Shown here: piece after piece, positions 26,649-37,369 of the stretch
How positions within the stretch are numbered: position 1 is the stretch's first letter
Layout: every line of letters starts with the position of its first letter
Source of the DNA: Megalobrama amblycephala
Taxonomy: Eukaryota > Chordata > Actinopteri > Cypriniformes > Xenocyprididae
NCBI RefSeq assembly: GCF_018812025.1
Contig: NC_063063.1
Location: forward strand, 7,841,942-7,905,941
Length of the DNA: 64,000 bases
Reading direction: 5' to 3'
The notes under the pieces: generated by a model
Database searches by the model: none
What the model saw: only the letters and a program-made list of their open reading frames with translations
What the model was told of the DNA's origin: nothing
Position numbers and translations under genes: made by a program

Positions 26649-29600
26649 CGAAGACGTGTGCACTACATTAACAAAGCTGATGGTAGATTGTAAGTCAAGG
26701 GGGTAAAGATGAGATAAAATCCTAACTGCTCTTATGGCCTCACTATAAAGATGTGTAGGGAAAGAACAGGATATCCTGTGCAATGACTTTAAATGGAGTT
26801 TCCCACGGTAAAGCTGGATTTGGCAATTTTTCAACCAGTTACTCACATTTTTTGAAGAGTTGGTGTCCAGAAGACCTCTATTAAAGAAAGATACTGACAG
26901 TAGATTTTTACATTAGTCTTTTATGTAGCTCAAATACAGCCTAACTCTATAAAGCCTACTGTATCATTTATACGCAAATGTCTAAAGCCAGTAAATTATC
27001 AACATATTCAAAACTAAAAAAACTGTTATACACAAACTACTACATGCTTTCTGTCTACTGATTTATTGTTTATACTTTTTAGCAAGTAAAAATGTCCATG
27101 TGTCTTTTTGCTTTGAAATCTTTACTGATTTTTATAAAGTAAGTATAATATTAAAGGGTTAATTCACCCAAAAATGAAAATAATGTCATTAATCACTCAC
27201 CCTCATGTCGTTCCACACCTGTAAGACCTTCGTTCATCTTTGGAACACAAATTAAGATATTTTAATGAAATCAGAGAGGTTTTTTATCCTCCATTAAAAA
27301 AAACGAAACTACAGTATCACATTTAGTATCAGCCAATACTGAGCTGGCGTTCGGACGTAAACACGGAAGCTCTGCAACGTAAATAGTGTAGCCCATAGGG
27401 GAGAGACGAATTTGTTGAATAAAGTTATTTTTATTTTGTTTTTGCACACAAAAAGTATTCTCATCATAGGGCTGGGCGATATATCGCATGCGATTGTCAC
27501 GCGCATTTCATCAGTAAAGCCGGTTCCCTGATTGCTGCTAAATCGCCATCACCTGCTTTCAAATGGAGCGGCATTTAATAGACAGAGCCGTAGTTCACTG
27601 ACAAGCCACACAATATCACGTTCATATCGCAGATGAATCGCATTCGATAATGAACGCGATATTGCGTAGCTTGTCAGTGATCTACGGCTCTGTCTATTAA
27701 AAGCCGCTCCATTTGAAAGCAGGTGATGGTGATTTAGCGGCAATCAGGGAACCGGCTTTACTGATGAAATGCGCGTGACAATCGCATGCGATATATCGCC
27801 CAGCCCTATCTCATCACTTCATAACATTAAGGTTGAACCACTGTAGTCACGTTGACTATTTAACGATGTCTTTACTACTTTTCTGGACCTTGAACGTGGT
27901 CATTTCCTTGCTTTCAATGAAGGATAAAAAGCCTCTCGGATATTGTTAGTAATATTATTTCAAGATGAGCACTTACTGGAGTGAAGCACTTTAGGTTTGC
28001 TTGATTATTCATAAATCATTTTTCATAAATTATGTTAACATGTGAGTATCAAATATGATGCATCAGGATTTTGAGGAATTTTTATTTGTAAATCTCTCAA
28101 TCATCATTGTATTATATGTTTTTTGACCCCCGCAATTAAAGGTGCCATCGAATGTTTTTTTACAAGATGTAATATAAGTCTAAGGTGTCCCCTTAACGTA
28201 TCTGTGAAGTTGCAGCTTAAAATACCCCATAGATTTTTTTTAATTAATTTTTTTAACTGCCTATTTTGAGGCATAATTAGAAATGCGCCGATTCAGGCTG
28301 CGGCCCCTTTAATTGCTTGTGCTCTTCACCCCCTCCAGAGCTCTTGACTCTATCATTGCATAAACAAAGTTCACACAGCTAATATAACCCTCAAAATGGA
28401 TCTTTACAAAGTTTTCGTCATGTAGCATGTCTAATCGTGTAAGTATGGTATTTATTTGGATGTTTACATTTGATTCTGAATGAGTTTGATAGTGCTCTGT
28501 GGCTAACGGCTAATGCTACACTGTTGGAGAGATTTATAAAGAATGAAGTTGTGTTTATGCATTATACAGACTGCAAGTGTTTAAAAATGAAAATAACGAC
28601 GGCTCTCTTGTCTCCGTGAATAAAGTAAGAAACGATGGTAACTTTAACCACATTTAACAGTACATTAGCAACATGCTAACGAAACATTTAGAAAGACAAT
28701 TTACAAATATCACTAAAAATATCATGATATCATGGATCATGTCAGTTATTATCGTTCCATCTGCCATTTTTCGCTATTGTTCTTGCTTGCTTACCTAGTC
28801 TGATGATTCAGCTGTGCACAGATCCAGACGTCCTGCCCTTGTGTAATGCCTCGATCATGAGCTGGCATATGCAAATATTGGGGTCATACATATTAATGAT
28901 CCCGACTGTTACGTAACAGTCGGTGTTATGTTGAGATTCGCCTGTTCTTCGGAGGTCTTTTAAACAATTGAGATTTATATAAGAAGGAGGAAACAATGGT
29001 GTTTGAGACTCACTGTATGTCATTTCCATGTACTGAACTCTTGTTATTCAACTATGCCAAGATAAATTCAATTTTTAATTCTAGGGCACCTTTAAAACAG
29101 AGGTTTGATCATAAAACTAAGCATTTAAATATCATCTTAAAGGGTTAGTTTACCCAAAAATAAAAATTCTGTCATTAATTACTCACCCTCGTTCATCTTC
29201 GGGACACAAATTAAGGTTGAACCACTGCAGTCACGTGGACTATTTTAATGATGTCTTTACTACCTTTCTGGACCTCAAAAGGTGCATTGACATTGCTGCC
29301 TATGTGTGGTTCAGAAACCCTCAGATTTCATCAAAAATATCTTCATTTGTGCTCCGAAGATGAATGAAGGTCTTACAGGTGTGGAATGACATCAGGATGA
29401 GTAATAAATGACATTTTTGAGTGAACTAACCCTTTAAGACATATTATTGGGAGATATAGAGTGACATCTTATATCAGAATTTTCAGTAACTGCAAGTTAC
29501 AGGCTATGTCTTTCAAAGGATTTTCTGATGTCACAAAGTTTTCAAAAACAGTTATTTTAATCAATATCATATAGTGAAATCATCATTATGCCCTTTTGTA

Positions 29601-30234
29601 AAGTACTTAAAAGAACATGACATAATTTACTCACCCTTATGTCATTCCTGTAGGCTGTTTTATCTTCTTCTAGTTGATGTGTTACACAAAGACTTGTTTT
29701 ACTCTTTACAGTCATGATGTTTTCATGTGTTCTTCATGTAGGAGCTCTTACTGTGGGTCTAGTCAAGCAATGCCAGACCATCCATGGTCGAAACAGGATA
29801 TGTATCTCCCCGAACCTTCCTCCAGAATGGGTCACCACCCTGTTCTTCATTATCTTGGGCATCATTTCGCTCTCTATCACATGTGTCCTGCTTGTGATCT
29901 CACATTGGCGGACGAGAGGCAACAAAGTATGCCCGCTGGATTGCTTTCATGGGAAGTAGGTTACCTAAAGGGAAATTTAATATGCACAAATAATCCAAAT
30001 CTGTTGACTGGTTTTAATAACCCTATGTTATTTTGTTTGCTTTTTGTAGTGGTCCTCTTCTGCATGGCTGCCCTCATATTTCCAGTTGGATTTTACATCA
30101 ATCAAGTCGGAGGACAGCCTTACAAATTACCCAATAATACTGTTGTTGGGTCCTCATATGTACTGTTTGTTTTATCAATATTTTTCACAATAGTTGGACT
30201 TCTTTTTGCTGGTAAAGTCTGTCTGCCTGGCTGA
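24377..30234 (+). CDS. mosmo: MOSMO, modulator of Smoothened; frame broken once
   Basis: Four-pass membrane protein (formerly C16orf52) that lowers cell-surface Smoothened together with MEGF8 and MGRN1 and so damps Hedgehog signalling. Coding exons: 24377-24482, 29742-29955 and 30050-30234; junctions GAGG|GTAAGA, TGTAG|GAGCT, GGAA|GTAGGT and GTAG|TGGTC. Protein landmarks: MDKLTIISGCLFLAADIFA (TM1), ASIANPDWINTG, ALTVGLVKQCQTIHG, LPPEWVTTLFFIILGIIS (TM2), LFCMAALIFPVGFYI (TM3), GGQPYKLPNNTVVGSSYVLF (TM4 start) and C-terminus GKVCLPG. Exon 2 is one base too long: the expected HWRREATKYARW becomes HWRTRGNKV because of an extra base near 29912. Without it the product is 167 residues, the human length. 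An upstream in-frame ATG (24371) would add only MK; the second ATG matches the family start. Splice sites are intact, so a sequence error is the simplest explanation. Confidence 0.92.
25340..26080. repeat. Interspersed repeat with reiterated GTCATTTGG...AACC motif
   Basis: Five copies of a GTCATTYGGNNNAACC-like motif, the first most diverged, lie at about 25503, 25687, 25869, 26007 and 26029, within mosmo intron 1. Probably the interior of a non-autonomous DNA element; boundaries unclear. Confidence 0.45.
26593..26646. repeat. (AT)n microsatellite
   Basis: About 27 uninterrupted AT units in mosmo intron 1. Confidence 0.95.
27152..27950. mobile_element. AGGGTTAGTTCACCC-type MITE, right end lost, carrying a nested hAT MITE
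   Basis: The left end TTAAAGGGTTAATTCACCC is at ~27152. Sequence related to the right half resumes after the nested element and continues through TTGAACCACTGTAGTCACG until it decays at ~27950. Confidence 0.7.
27459..27816. mobile_element. Palindromic hAT-type MITE with 8-bp target duplication
   Basis: The element spans 27467-27808 (342 bases), flanked by TCTCATCA at 27459-27466 and 27809-27816. Ends are TAGGGCTGGGCG and CGCCCAGCCCTA. The two halves are near-perfect inverted copies over most of the length (for example GCATGCGATTGTCACGCGC against its reverse complement), so it is a fold-back MITE. Length of duplication and TAGGG ends indicate the hAT superfamily. Confidence 0.85.
28136..29095. 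mobile_element. TTAA-flanked MITE, copy 1
   Basis: The element at 28140-29091 begins AGGTGCCATCG and ends GGGCACCT, with TTAA on both sides (28136-28139, 29092-29095). It is highly similar to 51968-52924 over its whole length. No transposase. Lies in mosmo intron 1. Confidence 0.85.
29137..29440. mobile_element. Short AGGGTTAGTTCACCC-type MITE copy
   Basis: Complete at both ends: TTAAAGGGTTAGTTTACCC at left and GAACTAACCCTTTAA at right, about 300 bases, an internally deleted member of the family. About 300 bases upstream of mosmo exon 2. Confidence 0.75.
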
Positions 30235-30421
30235 CAGTTCCTCTGGTTTTGAGATTTTTTTATGCTAAATATTTGAACTACCTGGCTTTTTCAATGCCAG
30301 TGTGGTTCAGCTGATGACAAACAAATAGGTCAACTTCACATGGATTACTCATTTTCACAAAAGGGCCTTTTCGCAGTGGAGCTTTTATTAGAATGTGGTC
30401 AATATTTTGGTCATATTTATA

Positions 30422-30520
30422 ATAATGTACAGTCAGCCAGTCGTTAACACTACATAAATCATCTTTGTATCACCCTGTGAGGATTTATTTTACTATAATG
30501 ACTAGCTGACTGTACATTAT
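30422..30520 (+). other. Hairpin in mosmo 3' UTR
   Basis: TAATGTACAGTCAGCCAGTC (30422-) pairs with GACTAGCTGACTGTACATTA (30500-30519), giving a ~25-bp stem with one mismatch and one G-U wobble and a ~48-base loop. It lies between the mosmo stop and its candidate poly(A) signals. Confidence 0.6.
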
Positions 30521-30546
30521 CCTGCTGATAACATGGCTACTCACCA

Positions 30547-30556
30547 AATAAATAAA
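30547..30556 (+). terminator. mosmo candidate polyadenylation signals
   Basis: Two overlapping AATAAA hexamers about 315 bases after the stop codon. Confidence 0.6.
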
Positions 30557-30615
30557 CGGACATGAAACATTAATTTGAGTTGAAATGATTTATAAAACTG
30601 TACCATGTATATTAC

Positions 30616-31217
30616 TTTAAAGGGTTAGTTCACCCACTGCTTACCCTCATGTCGTTCCACACCCGTAAGACCTTCGTTAATCTTCGGAACACAAATGAAG
30701 ATATTTTAGTTGAAATCCGATGGCTCTGTGAGGCCTCCATAGGGAGCAATGACATTTCCTCTCTCAAGATCCATAAAGGTACTAAAAACATATTTAAATC
30801 AGTTCATGTGAGTACAGTGGTTCAATATTAATATTATAAAGCAATGAGAATATTTTTGGTGCGCCAAAAAAACAAAATAAAATAACGACTTATTTAGTGA
30901 TGGCCGATTTCAAAACACTGCTTCAGGAAGCATCGGAGCACAAATGAATCAGTGTATCGAATCAGCTGTTCGGAGCATCAAAGTCACATGATTTCAGCCG
31001 TTGGCAGTTTGACACGCGATCTGAGTCATGATTCGATACACTGATTAATTTATGCTCCGATGCTTCATGAAGCAGTGGTTTGAAATCGGCCATCACTATA
31101 TAAGTCGTTATTTTGTTTTTTTGGCACTCCAAAAATATTCTTGTCGCTTTATAATATTAATATTGAACCACTGTACTCACATGAACTGATTTAAATATGT
31201 TTTTAGTAATTTTTTTA
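30616..31217. mobile_element. AGGGTTAGTTCACCC-type MITE copy, right end lost
   Basis: The left end TTAAAGGGTTAGTTCACCC is at ~30617. The interior contains paired AACACTGCTTCAGGAAGC and complementary segments, and the copy is truncated after TTTAAATATGTTTTTAGTA (~31208). Confidence 0.7.
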
Positions 31218-31549
31218 GTTCTGAGAAAGAACCATTCATCCGCACAGCCATAAATGTAGTTCTTCCACAAAATGTATTATGTTTTTTTTTAACCGCTAAA
31301 GAGCCAAAAGTTACATAGTGTAACTTCTAAGTTCTACACATTACTCACACATAATATCAAGACTGTACTAGTTTTCTATAAAATGTGTTTCAATGATGTA
31401 TGGTGCCAGACATGTGTTTGGACATGATGAAATGAAGTGACCCACTTATACGACGGAGAGAAACCTCACTCGTTGGTCGCCGCCTCTGTTGATATCATAC
31501 GCTAGTAGAGTAGTGTTGTTTGGTGATGCAAAGAGCGAAAAGTAGACGA

Positions 31550-32207
31550 TGGAACACTAGTGATGGGCAGATCGAGGCTTCATGAAACACTGAAGCAGCT
31601 GAATCAAATGTGCCGTAATGATTCGAGGCTTCGAAACAATCTGACACCCGTCTCCACGGTGACCCCTAGTGGGCAGAGCAGTGCAAATGAATTTCAAAAG
31701 TTTGATTTAAAGTAAAATCAATTAAATGGAATTAACTAATCATCTAATAAGATTAAATATAGAGTGTCTGTATAATTTGTGTTCTTTTATCAATTTTAAA
31801 GGCTTGTTTATCTGTTCCATGGCTCAAGCTAAACAGGCCAATAAGAGATTAATAACTACCATTATTCATTTTAATTATTCTAATGTATAATTAAAACATC
31901 TACAACTGTATAAAACTGATCGGAGATCAGGTACAACCATAGGGTAAAGCCCTAGACACTTGTTCAATAGTTCTCAGTGAATCTGCATGATTCATGGGCT
32001 CACTTTATCATCGCCCTCTATCGGTGAACCATTGAAATTTCGAACTGTTTCGAAACAGTGATGACGTAATGAAGCCTCGTTTACTAAAATCACGTGACTT
32101 TGGCAGTTTGATACACGCTCCGAATCACTGATTCGAAACAAAAAGATTCATGAAGCTTCGGAGCTTCATGAAGCAGTGTTTCGAAATCGGCCATCACTAT
32201 GGAACAC
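31550..32207. mobile_element. hAT-type non-autonomous element with 8-bp target duplication
   Basis: The element spans 31558-32199 (642 bases), flanked by TGGAACAC at 31550-31557 and 32200-32207. Ends are TAGTGATGGGC and GGCCATCACTA. No transposase is visible. It splits a sequence of unknown nature (31440-31549 with 32208-32370). Confidence 0.85.
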
Positions 32208-32369
32208 ACGTGTTGTTTTATAGCGCTTTACCAGCTGAGACTACGGGAAAATCGGTACCTGTACTGCCGAAAAAGGAGAAAAGATATGAAGCCAGAAGAC
32301 CGACAAAAACAAAAAACATCGGTAGGAGACATGCACCAGATGGAAAGATTTGATGACGGAGAAAATCCC

Positions 32370-32386
32370 GAGTAGTGATGTCCAAG

Positions 32387-32417
<31 letters not shown>

Positions 32418-33750
32418 GCTGGACGGGTAAGGCAAATTACTTATTGCGTAGACTGCTTTTTAAAATTCTAAAACTAATATCAGTGTAATTTACATAAAGG
32501 CCAATTCAAACCGCACCGACAACAGCCAACAAACGCCAACAAACTCGTCTGTTGGAGTTTGTTGGATCGGTGTGAAACCCCTGTTGGCGTTTGTTGGCGT
32601 TGGTCGGAGTCGGTTTTCACCCGACTGAACATGTTTAATCGGCGTTTGTCGGGTTGTGGAATGTCTGCGCGGTGTGAACAGTTTTCCAACAAACGGCAAC
32701 AAACTCTGACGTAATCTGACCTGGCTACGAACCGTTGCCATGATGATGAGGCAAGTCCCCTGCAAAGACAGCTGTTTGATCGCGCCCGCGCCTCACACAC
32801 AACAAAGTACTGGAAATGTGACATCGCAGCTTGTTCGTTATAAAAAATAAAATACAGTTAAAAAAATAAAAATATACAAAAGGTACAATAGTCCATAGTG
32901 CAATCCGTGCCATTCAGCAAGAGCAGCTGCTCCACTTCACCGAAAGAGAGAGGTAATTTAACCACTATGAGAGCAACGCAGGTTTACCTTCAGTTACGTT
33001 TTTAATAATTCGTTTTGGCTTGTTTAGCTACATGGTTGTATATGCTTATGGGTCTCGTTAATAAAAAAAAAAAAAAAAGTTTAAAAACCGGTGTATTTTT
33101 GTTTTGCCTCAATACTTTAATACAATGAAAATATATATGATACTATATTATTAATATAATAAACTTGCCTGACAATATTGTTAACATGGTTACATTATGT
33201 AGTTGTGGAATTTTCCCAGTCAGACGTCACTCGTTTGTCGGTGTTTGTTGGGGCGGTGTGAACATGACAGTTTTTTCTCATAGAATTCTAAATCCAACGG
33301 CCAACTTGTTCGTTGGCGTTTGTATATGCACGGGTTACTTCCTGGTTGTCGTTAAGCCAGCTCGGGCACTTCCGGTGAACTGTTAGCTGTTCATTCTGTA
33401 GTCGTTGTACATCGACACAAAACCATCTATGGTTGACTTTTTAATGTTGTATTTATATTTTAATGCAGTTATTACATTTACCTAATTTGGCAATAAACCA
33501 GTTTTATTGATTGCAATAAAGACGAAGCTATTGGGACTGTTTAAAAATGCGTGTCTGTAATTAGACACACACACAATTTTTTTCCCCAGCACTTTAAATG
33601 TTATTTTTAATGCGATGACCACAAACATAATTTGTTCATCCTTCTGAGATTGTCCCCATTGTAAAACCGAACGTTTAAAAATGTAGGAAATTTAACATTT
33701 GATAAAAAACACTTATTTAAAAATAAAAAAGACAGTAATTGGCACTTTAA
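32370..33750. other. Gene-free spacer with CCAACAAACGCC-type repeats
   Basis: Poly-T at 32391-32417. Segments rich in GTTTGTTGG/CCAACAAAC in both orientations lie at 32515-32710 and 33225-33325, probably arms of a dispersed element. No gene was recognised. Confidence 0.4.
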
Positions 33751-33764
33751 CCAGCAGGTGGCGG
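33751..33764 (+). promoter_or_regulatory. CTCF-like motif
   Basis: CCAGCAGGTGGCGG fits the vertebrate CTCF core (CCASYAGRKGGCRS) and sits in the mosmo-eef2k spacer. Occupancy cannot be judged from sequence. Confidence 0.4.
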
Positions 33765-34665
33765 CAAAGTAGCATTTATTTGCGCACATATCAGCCATTT
33801 CCTCTAAACGTTTTTCACTTCGTTTTTGACTAAATATGAAACATTATAAAATAACTAGGTTTGAAAAACATTTTGTCAATGTGAAGTATGAAATATTCAC
33901 AAAATCTTATGAAAAACAATAACTTTTATTGTGAATTAATTACACAGAAAGCGAGCACCGCGCTCTCCCTTTGTAATCACAGCAGATGTCAGTCAGTGCA
34001 GCGCAAGATCAATGATTTCAGCAAACTTGTGAAAACACACATTTTATTCAATTAATCTAACTAAAGTGCACAATAAATATTTAATTTTTGAAGCTTTTTT
34101 TCACATAAAAGTGTGAAAACTAATGGTCGAATTGAATTTAGCCGAGGAGGAACATTGAGGTACGTCTTTATTTATTTATTTTCTAAGCTGTCTTACGTTT
34201 GAATAACTAAATTAATGCTATGCGCCTGACTATTTAAGTGACTATATTCTGATTATAAACTAAGTATTACACTACTGATGCTCAACACACCAGCAAATGA
34301 CATCTCACCGGAAGTTATCGAGCTGGCTTATATTAATGCGGAAGTTCTAAAGAACGCCAACGCTAAGAACAGCGATGCTAACGTTAGATAGCTTAAGAAC
34401 TAGCCCACTGAATGCAGCTTTAAAACTTCCATAAAGCGTATTACCCTGTATCACAACAAGATTAATACTGCAAAAAATATCATGTCTTGATCACCTGGAC
34501 AAACGGCTTGATATACCGCGTTTCCATGGGCGATGGTGAATATTAAGAGTTCAGACCGCTGGATGGCGCATTTGACTAAGTATTTCTAAGAGCTGTGTAG
34601 CATAAATACATTTTAAAGTTTTAGATCTTCAGACCACGTTAGTCTGTGTTCCAGATTTGATGCTT

Positions 34666-35570
34666 AAAGGGTTAGTTCACCCAAAAATGAAAATTCTGTC
34701 ATTTATTACTCACCCTCATGCCGTTCTACACCCGTAAGACCTTCGTTAATCTTGGGAACACAAATTAAGATATTTTAGTCTGAAATCCGATGGGTCTGTG
34801 AGGCCTCCATAATGACATTTCCTCTCTCAAGATCCATAAAGGTACTAAAAACATATTTAAATCAGTTCATTTGAGTACAGCGGTTCAATATTAATATTAT
34901 AAAGCAACGAGGATATATTTGGTGCGCCAAAAAAACAAAATAACGACTTATAGTGATGGCCGATTTCAAAACACAGCTTCAGGAAGCTTCGGAGCACAAA
35001 TGAATCAGTGTATCGAATCATGATTCGGATCACGCGTCAAACCGGCAAACTCAGGGAAAACTGCTGAAATCATGTGACTTTGGCGCTCTGCTGAACAGCA
35101 GATTCGATACACAGACAGCAGCATAGTGTGGCCCAGATCCGGCCCACATCTGGTACATGTGGATTACACGCGGACCAGATGTGGGCCGGATCTGGCCTGA
35201 GACTATGTTGCTGTCAATACTGATTCATAATGCTCCGATGCTTCCTGACGCAGTGTTTTGAAATCGGCCATCACTATATAAGTCGTTATTTTGTTTTTTT
35301 GGTGCACCAAAAATATTCTTGTCGCTTTATAATATTAATATTGAACCACTTTACTCACATGGACTGATTTAGATGTGTTTTAGTACCTTTATGGATCTTG
35401 AGAAGGGAAGTGTCATTGCTCCCTATGGAGGCCTCACGGAGCCATCGGATTTCAACTAAAATATCTTAATTTGTGTTCCGAAGATTTACGAAGGTCTTAC
35501 CGGTGTGGAACGACATGAGGGTAAATAATAAATGACAGAATTTTCATTTTGGGTGAACTAACCCTTTAAT
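34666..35570. mobile_element. AGGGTTAGTTCACCC-type MITE copy, full length
   Basis: Left TTAAAGGGTTAGTTCACCC (~34667) and right GGGTGAACTAACCCTTTAA (~35551) with the TTAA boundary on both sides. Contains a ~100-base nested hairpin at 35114-35215. Confidence 0.8.
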
Positions 35571-36096
35571 AATTTGACATTTAATTTTTCATAAATGTTT
35601 TATGAAGTTATAAATTATGAAAGTTGTACTGAAAATGTAAAAGTTCTGGAAACCTTGCCAATCATGAACAGCTTTTTGATCTTCATAAATTGAACTTTTA
35701 TATAAAACCTGATTTTTCGTTCTCTCTAGTGCACATCACTGGAGCTCTTTATATTTTATTTATTGTATTTTACTTAAAGTTTTAAAATTTTAAATTGATA
35801 TTCGTCTGTGAGAAGCACTGCGGTGGAAATTAATACCATAGGCAAATTAGCATTATACAATTTTATATATATATAAAAATATGCATTTGTAACACATTTT
35901 TGAAAAGGAAAACATTAAGTTGGGAAACAACATGTTTGTATGATTACTATGATAATAAAAATTATTACATGATGTCCATGATATTTTAGTTTAGTAGTCC
36001 ATAGAATTTAGTTTAGTTGACCAATGTTCAGTTCTTCATATATACGGTTATAGCTATGGTTTTCCGATTAATTACATGGAGATGCAAAACAATGTT

Positions 36097-36178
36097 TGGC
36101 AGCGGTGGGATTCGAACCCACGCCATCGAAATGACTGGAGCCTAAATCCAGCGCCTTAGACCACTCGGCCACGCTACC
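36097..36178 (-). tRNA. tRNA-Leu (anticodon TAG)
   Basis: An 82-nt class II tRNA. The acceptor stem GGTAGCG pairs with CGCTGCC. Box A reads TGGCCGAGTGGTC and box B GGTTCGAATCCC. The anticodon stem CTGGA/TCCAG frames the loop TTTAGGC with anticodon TAG (reads CUA), and there is a variable arm as expected for leucine. All stems pair well and no intron is present, so it looks functional. A TTTT tract lies within ~15 bases downstream as pol III terminator. It stands alone in the mosmo-eef2k spacer, about 1 kb upstream of eef2k exon 1. Confidence 0.95.
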
Positions 36179-37130
36179 ACGAGACAATATGGTGGACAGA
36201 TTACATATATAAGTCTAATTATGATGATTATGATAACAACAACAAATAAACTGCTTGTTTTGGTAACTACTTTAGCGTCAACTAACATACCTGAACATCA
36301 TAATAAAATAAATGCAGTTTGATACAGGTGTTATTAAACAGAACGGGTCAGAGAAAATGTCGACTCGCTTTTAACAAATACAGGCCAGTCGTTGATTATT
36401 TTTATTTGTTAAACCGAATAAATCATGTTCAACTTTTCAAAATATTGAAGTCTTGGAACAACTGTTAGTGTCACTTCGGACGATGCTGACACAGGCAATA
36501 AAAAGAAACCCAAGAACACGAAAATATCCGCTCGGTTCGCACACCACTTGACTTGGATGGGCAGTTCTGTTCTTTTCACAGTGGCTACGTGCAGCTAGTC
36601 CTCACCAGTGTGGAGGCTTGCCCTCCCTCGCGGATGTACGATTCTACTACGGCGAAGAGTTCTCTCATTAATATTAATTACGTAACGCGGCGTTCGCCAA
36701 ATACGCCTACTTGATTTGATTCTGGAATGTGGCCGCTTGAAGGCTTGGCTTATGAATATTAAATTTACTTTACGTGTCCAGGATGCATTAGCATGAGTAA
36801 ATTAATATTCATGAGCTTTGCCTTTGTCTTAGTAGAATTCGAAATATGCCACATCGGTCGATTAACAACATGTGCTCCCCATAAAAGGCCATGTGATTGA
36901 CTGTCATACGGAATGTGATTGACTGTCATACGGAATTATTTTTCTTTATGCAAACTGTTTTATGTTTTTAAATGTATATTTGTTTAGTTTATATACATTT
37001 AAACAGCTAACATTTCTCTGAATTGAAATGAATTTATAACAACATGAATGTATTTTTGTTAAAGCCCACTAGAGGGCTAAATATGCGGCTCTGCCGTTGT
37101 CCTGAGTTATGCGGGGTTGGAGGAATCAAC
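36179..37130. other. Spacer upstream of eef2k
   Basis: No gene recognised. A GC-richer patch lies at ~36480-36720. A 22-base direct tandem copy (GTGATTGACTGTCATACGGA) lies at ~36892-36935. A CTCF-like CCACTAGAGGGC lies at 37066-37077, just upstream of the presumed eef2k promoter. Confidence 0.4.
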
Positions 37131-37369
37131 AAGGGAACATTTGCTCGCAGGCCAAGACACGTAGTACACATTTCTGCAGAGGCACAGTAAACCTGTCACT
37201 GTCCAGTCAGTGTGCTCGAGACACAACCGCAGCTGAGACGCAATTCACTGTTGAGTTGGCTTCCTTTTCCGAAAGGGTGTGAAGACTATTCGCGATAATT
37301 TCTTAATAATATCTGTTTCCTGATTTCGTTATGTCTTCAATCTAGAGGCTTTATTCATTCTAACGTAAG
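37131..37369 (+). promoter_or_regulatory. eef2k first (non-coding) exon and promoter
   Basis: A good donor TAACGTAAG|GTATGT ends at 37369 and would join to the acceptor before the coding ATG at 37756 (TGTTTGTAG at ~37728). The 5' limit is not visible. Confidence 0.5.

Noticed and set aside
32480..32824. 114-codon minus-strand frame
   Set aside because: Falls in the CCAACAAACGCC repeat region, with no recognisable domain and overlapping equally long frames.
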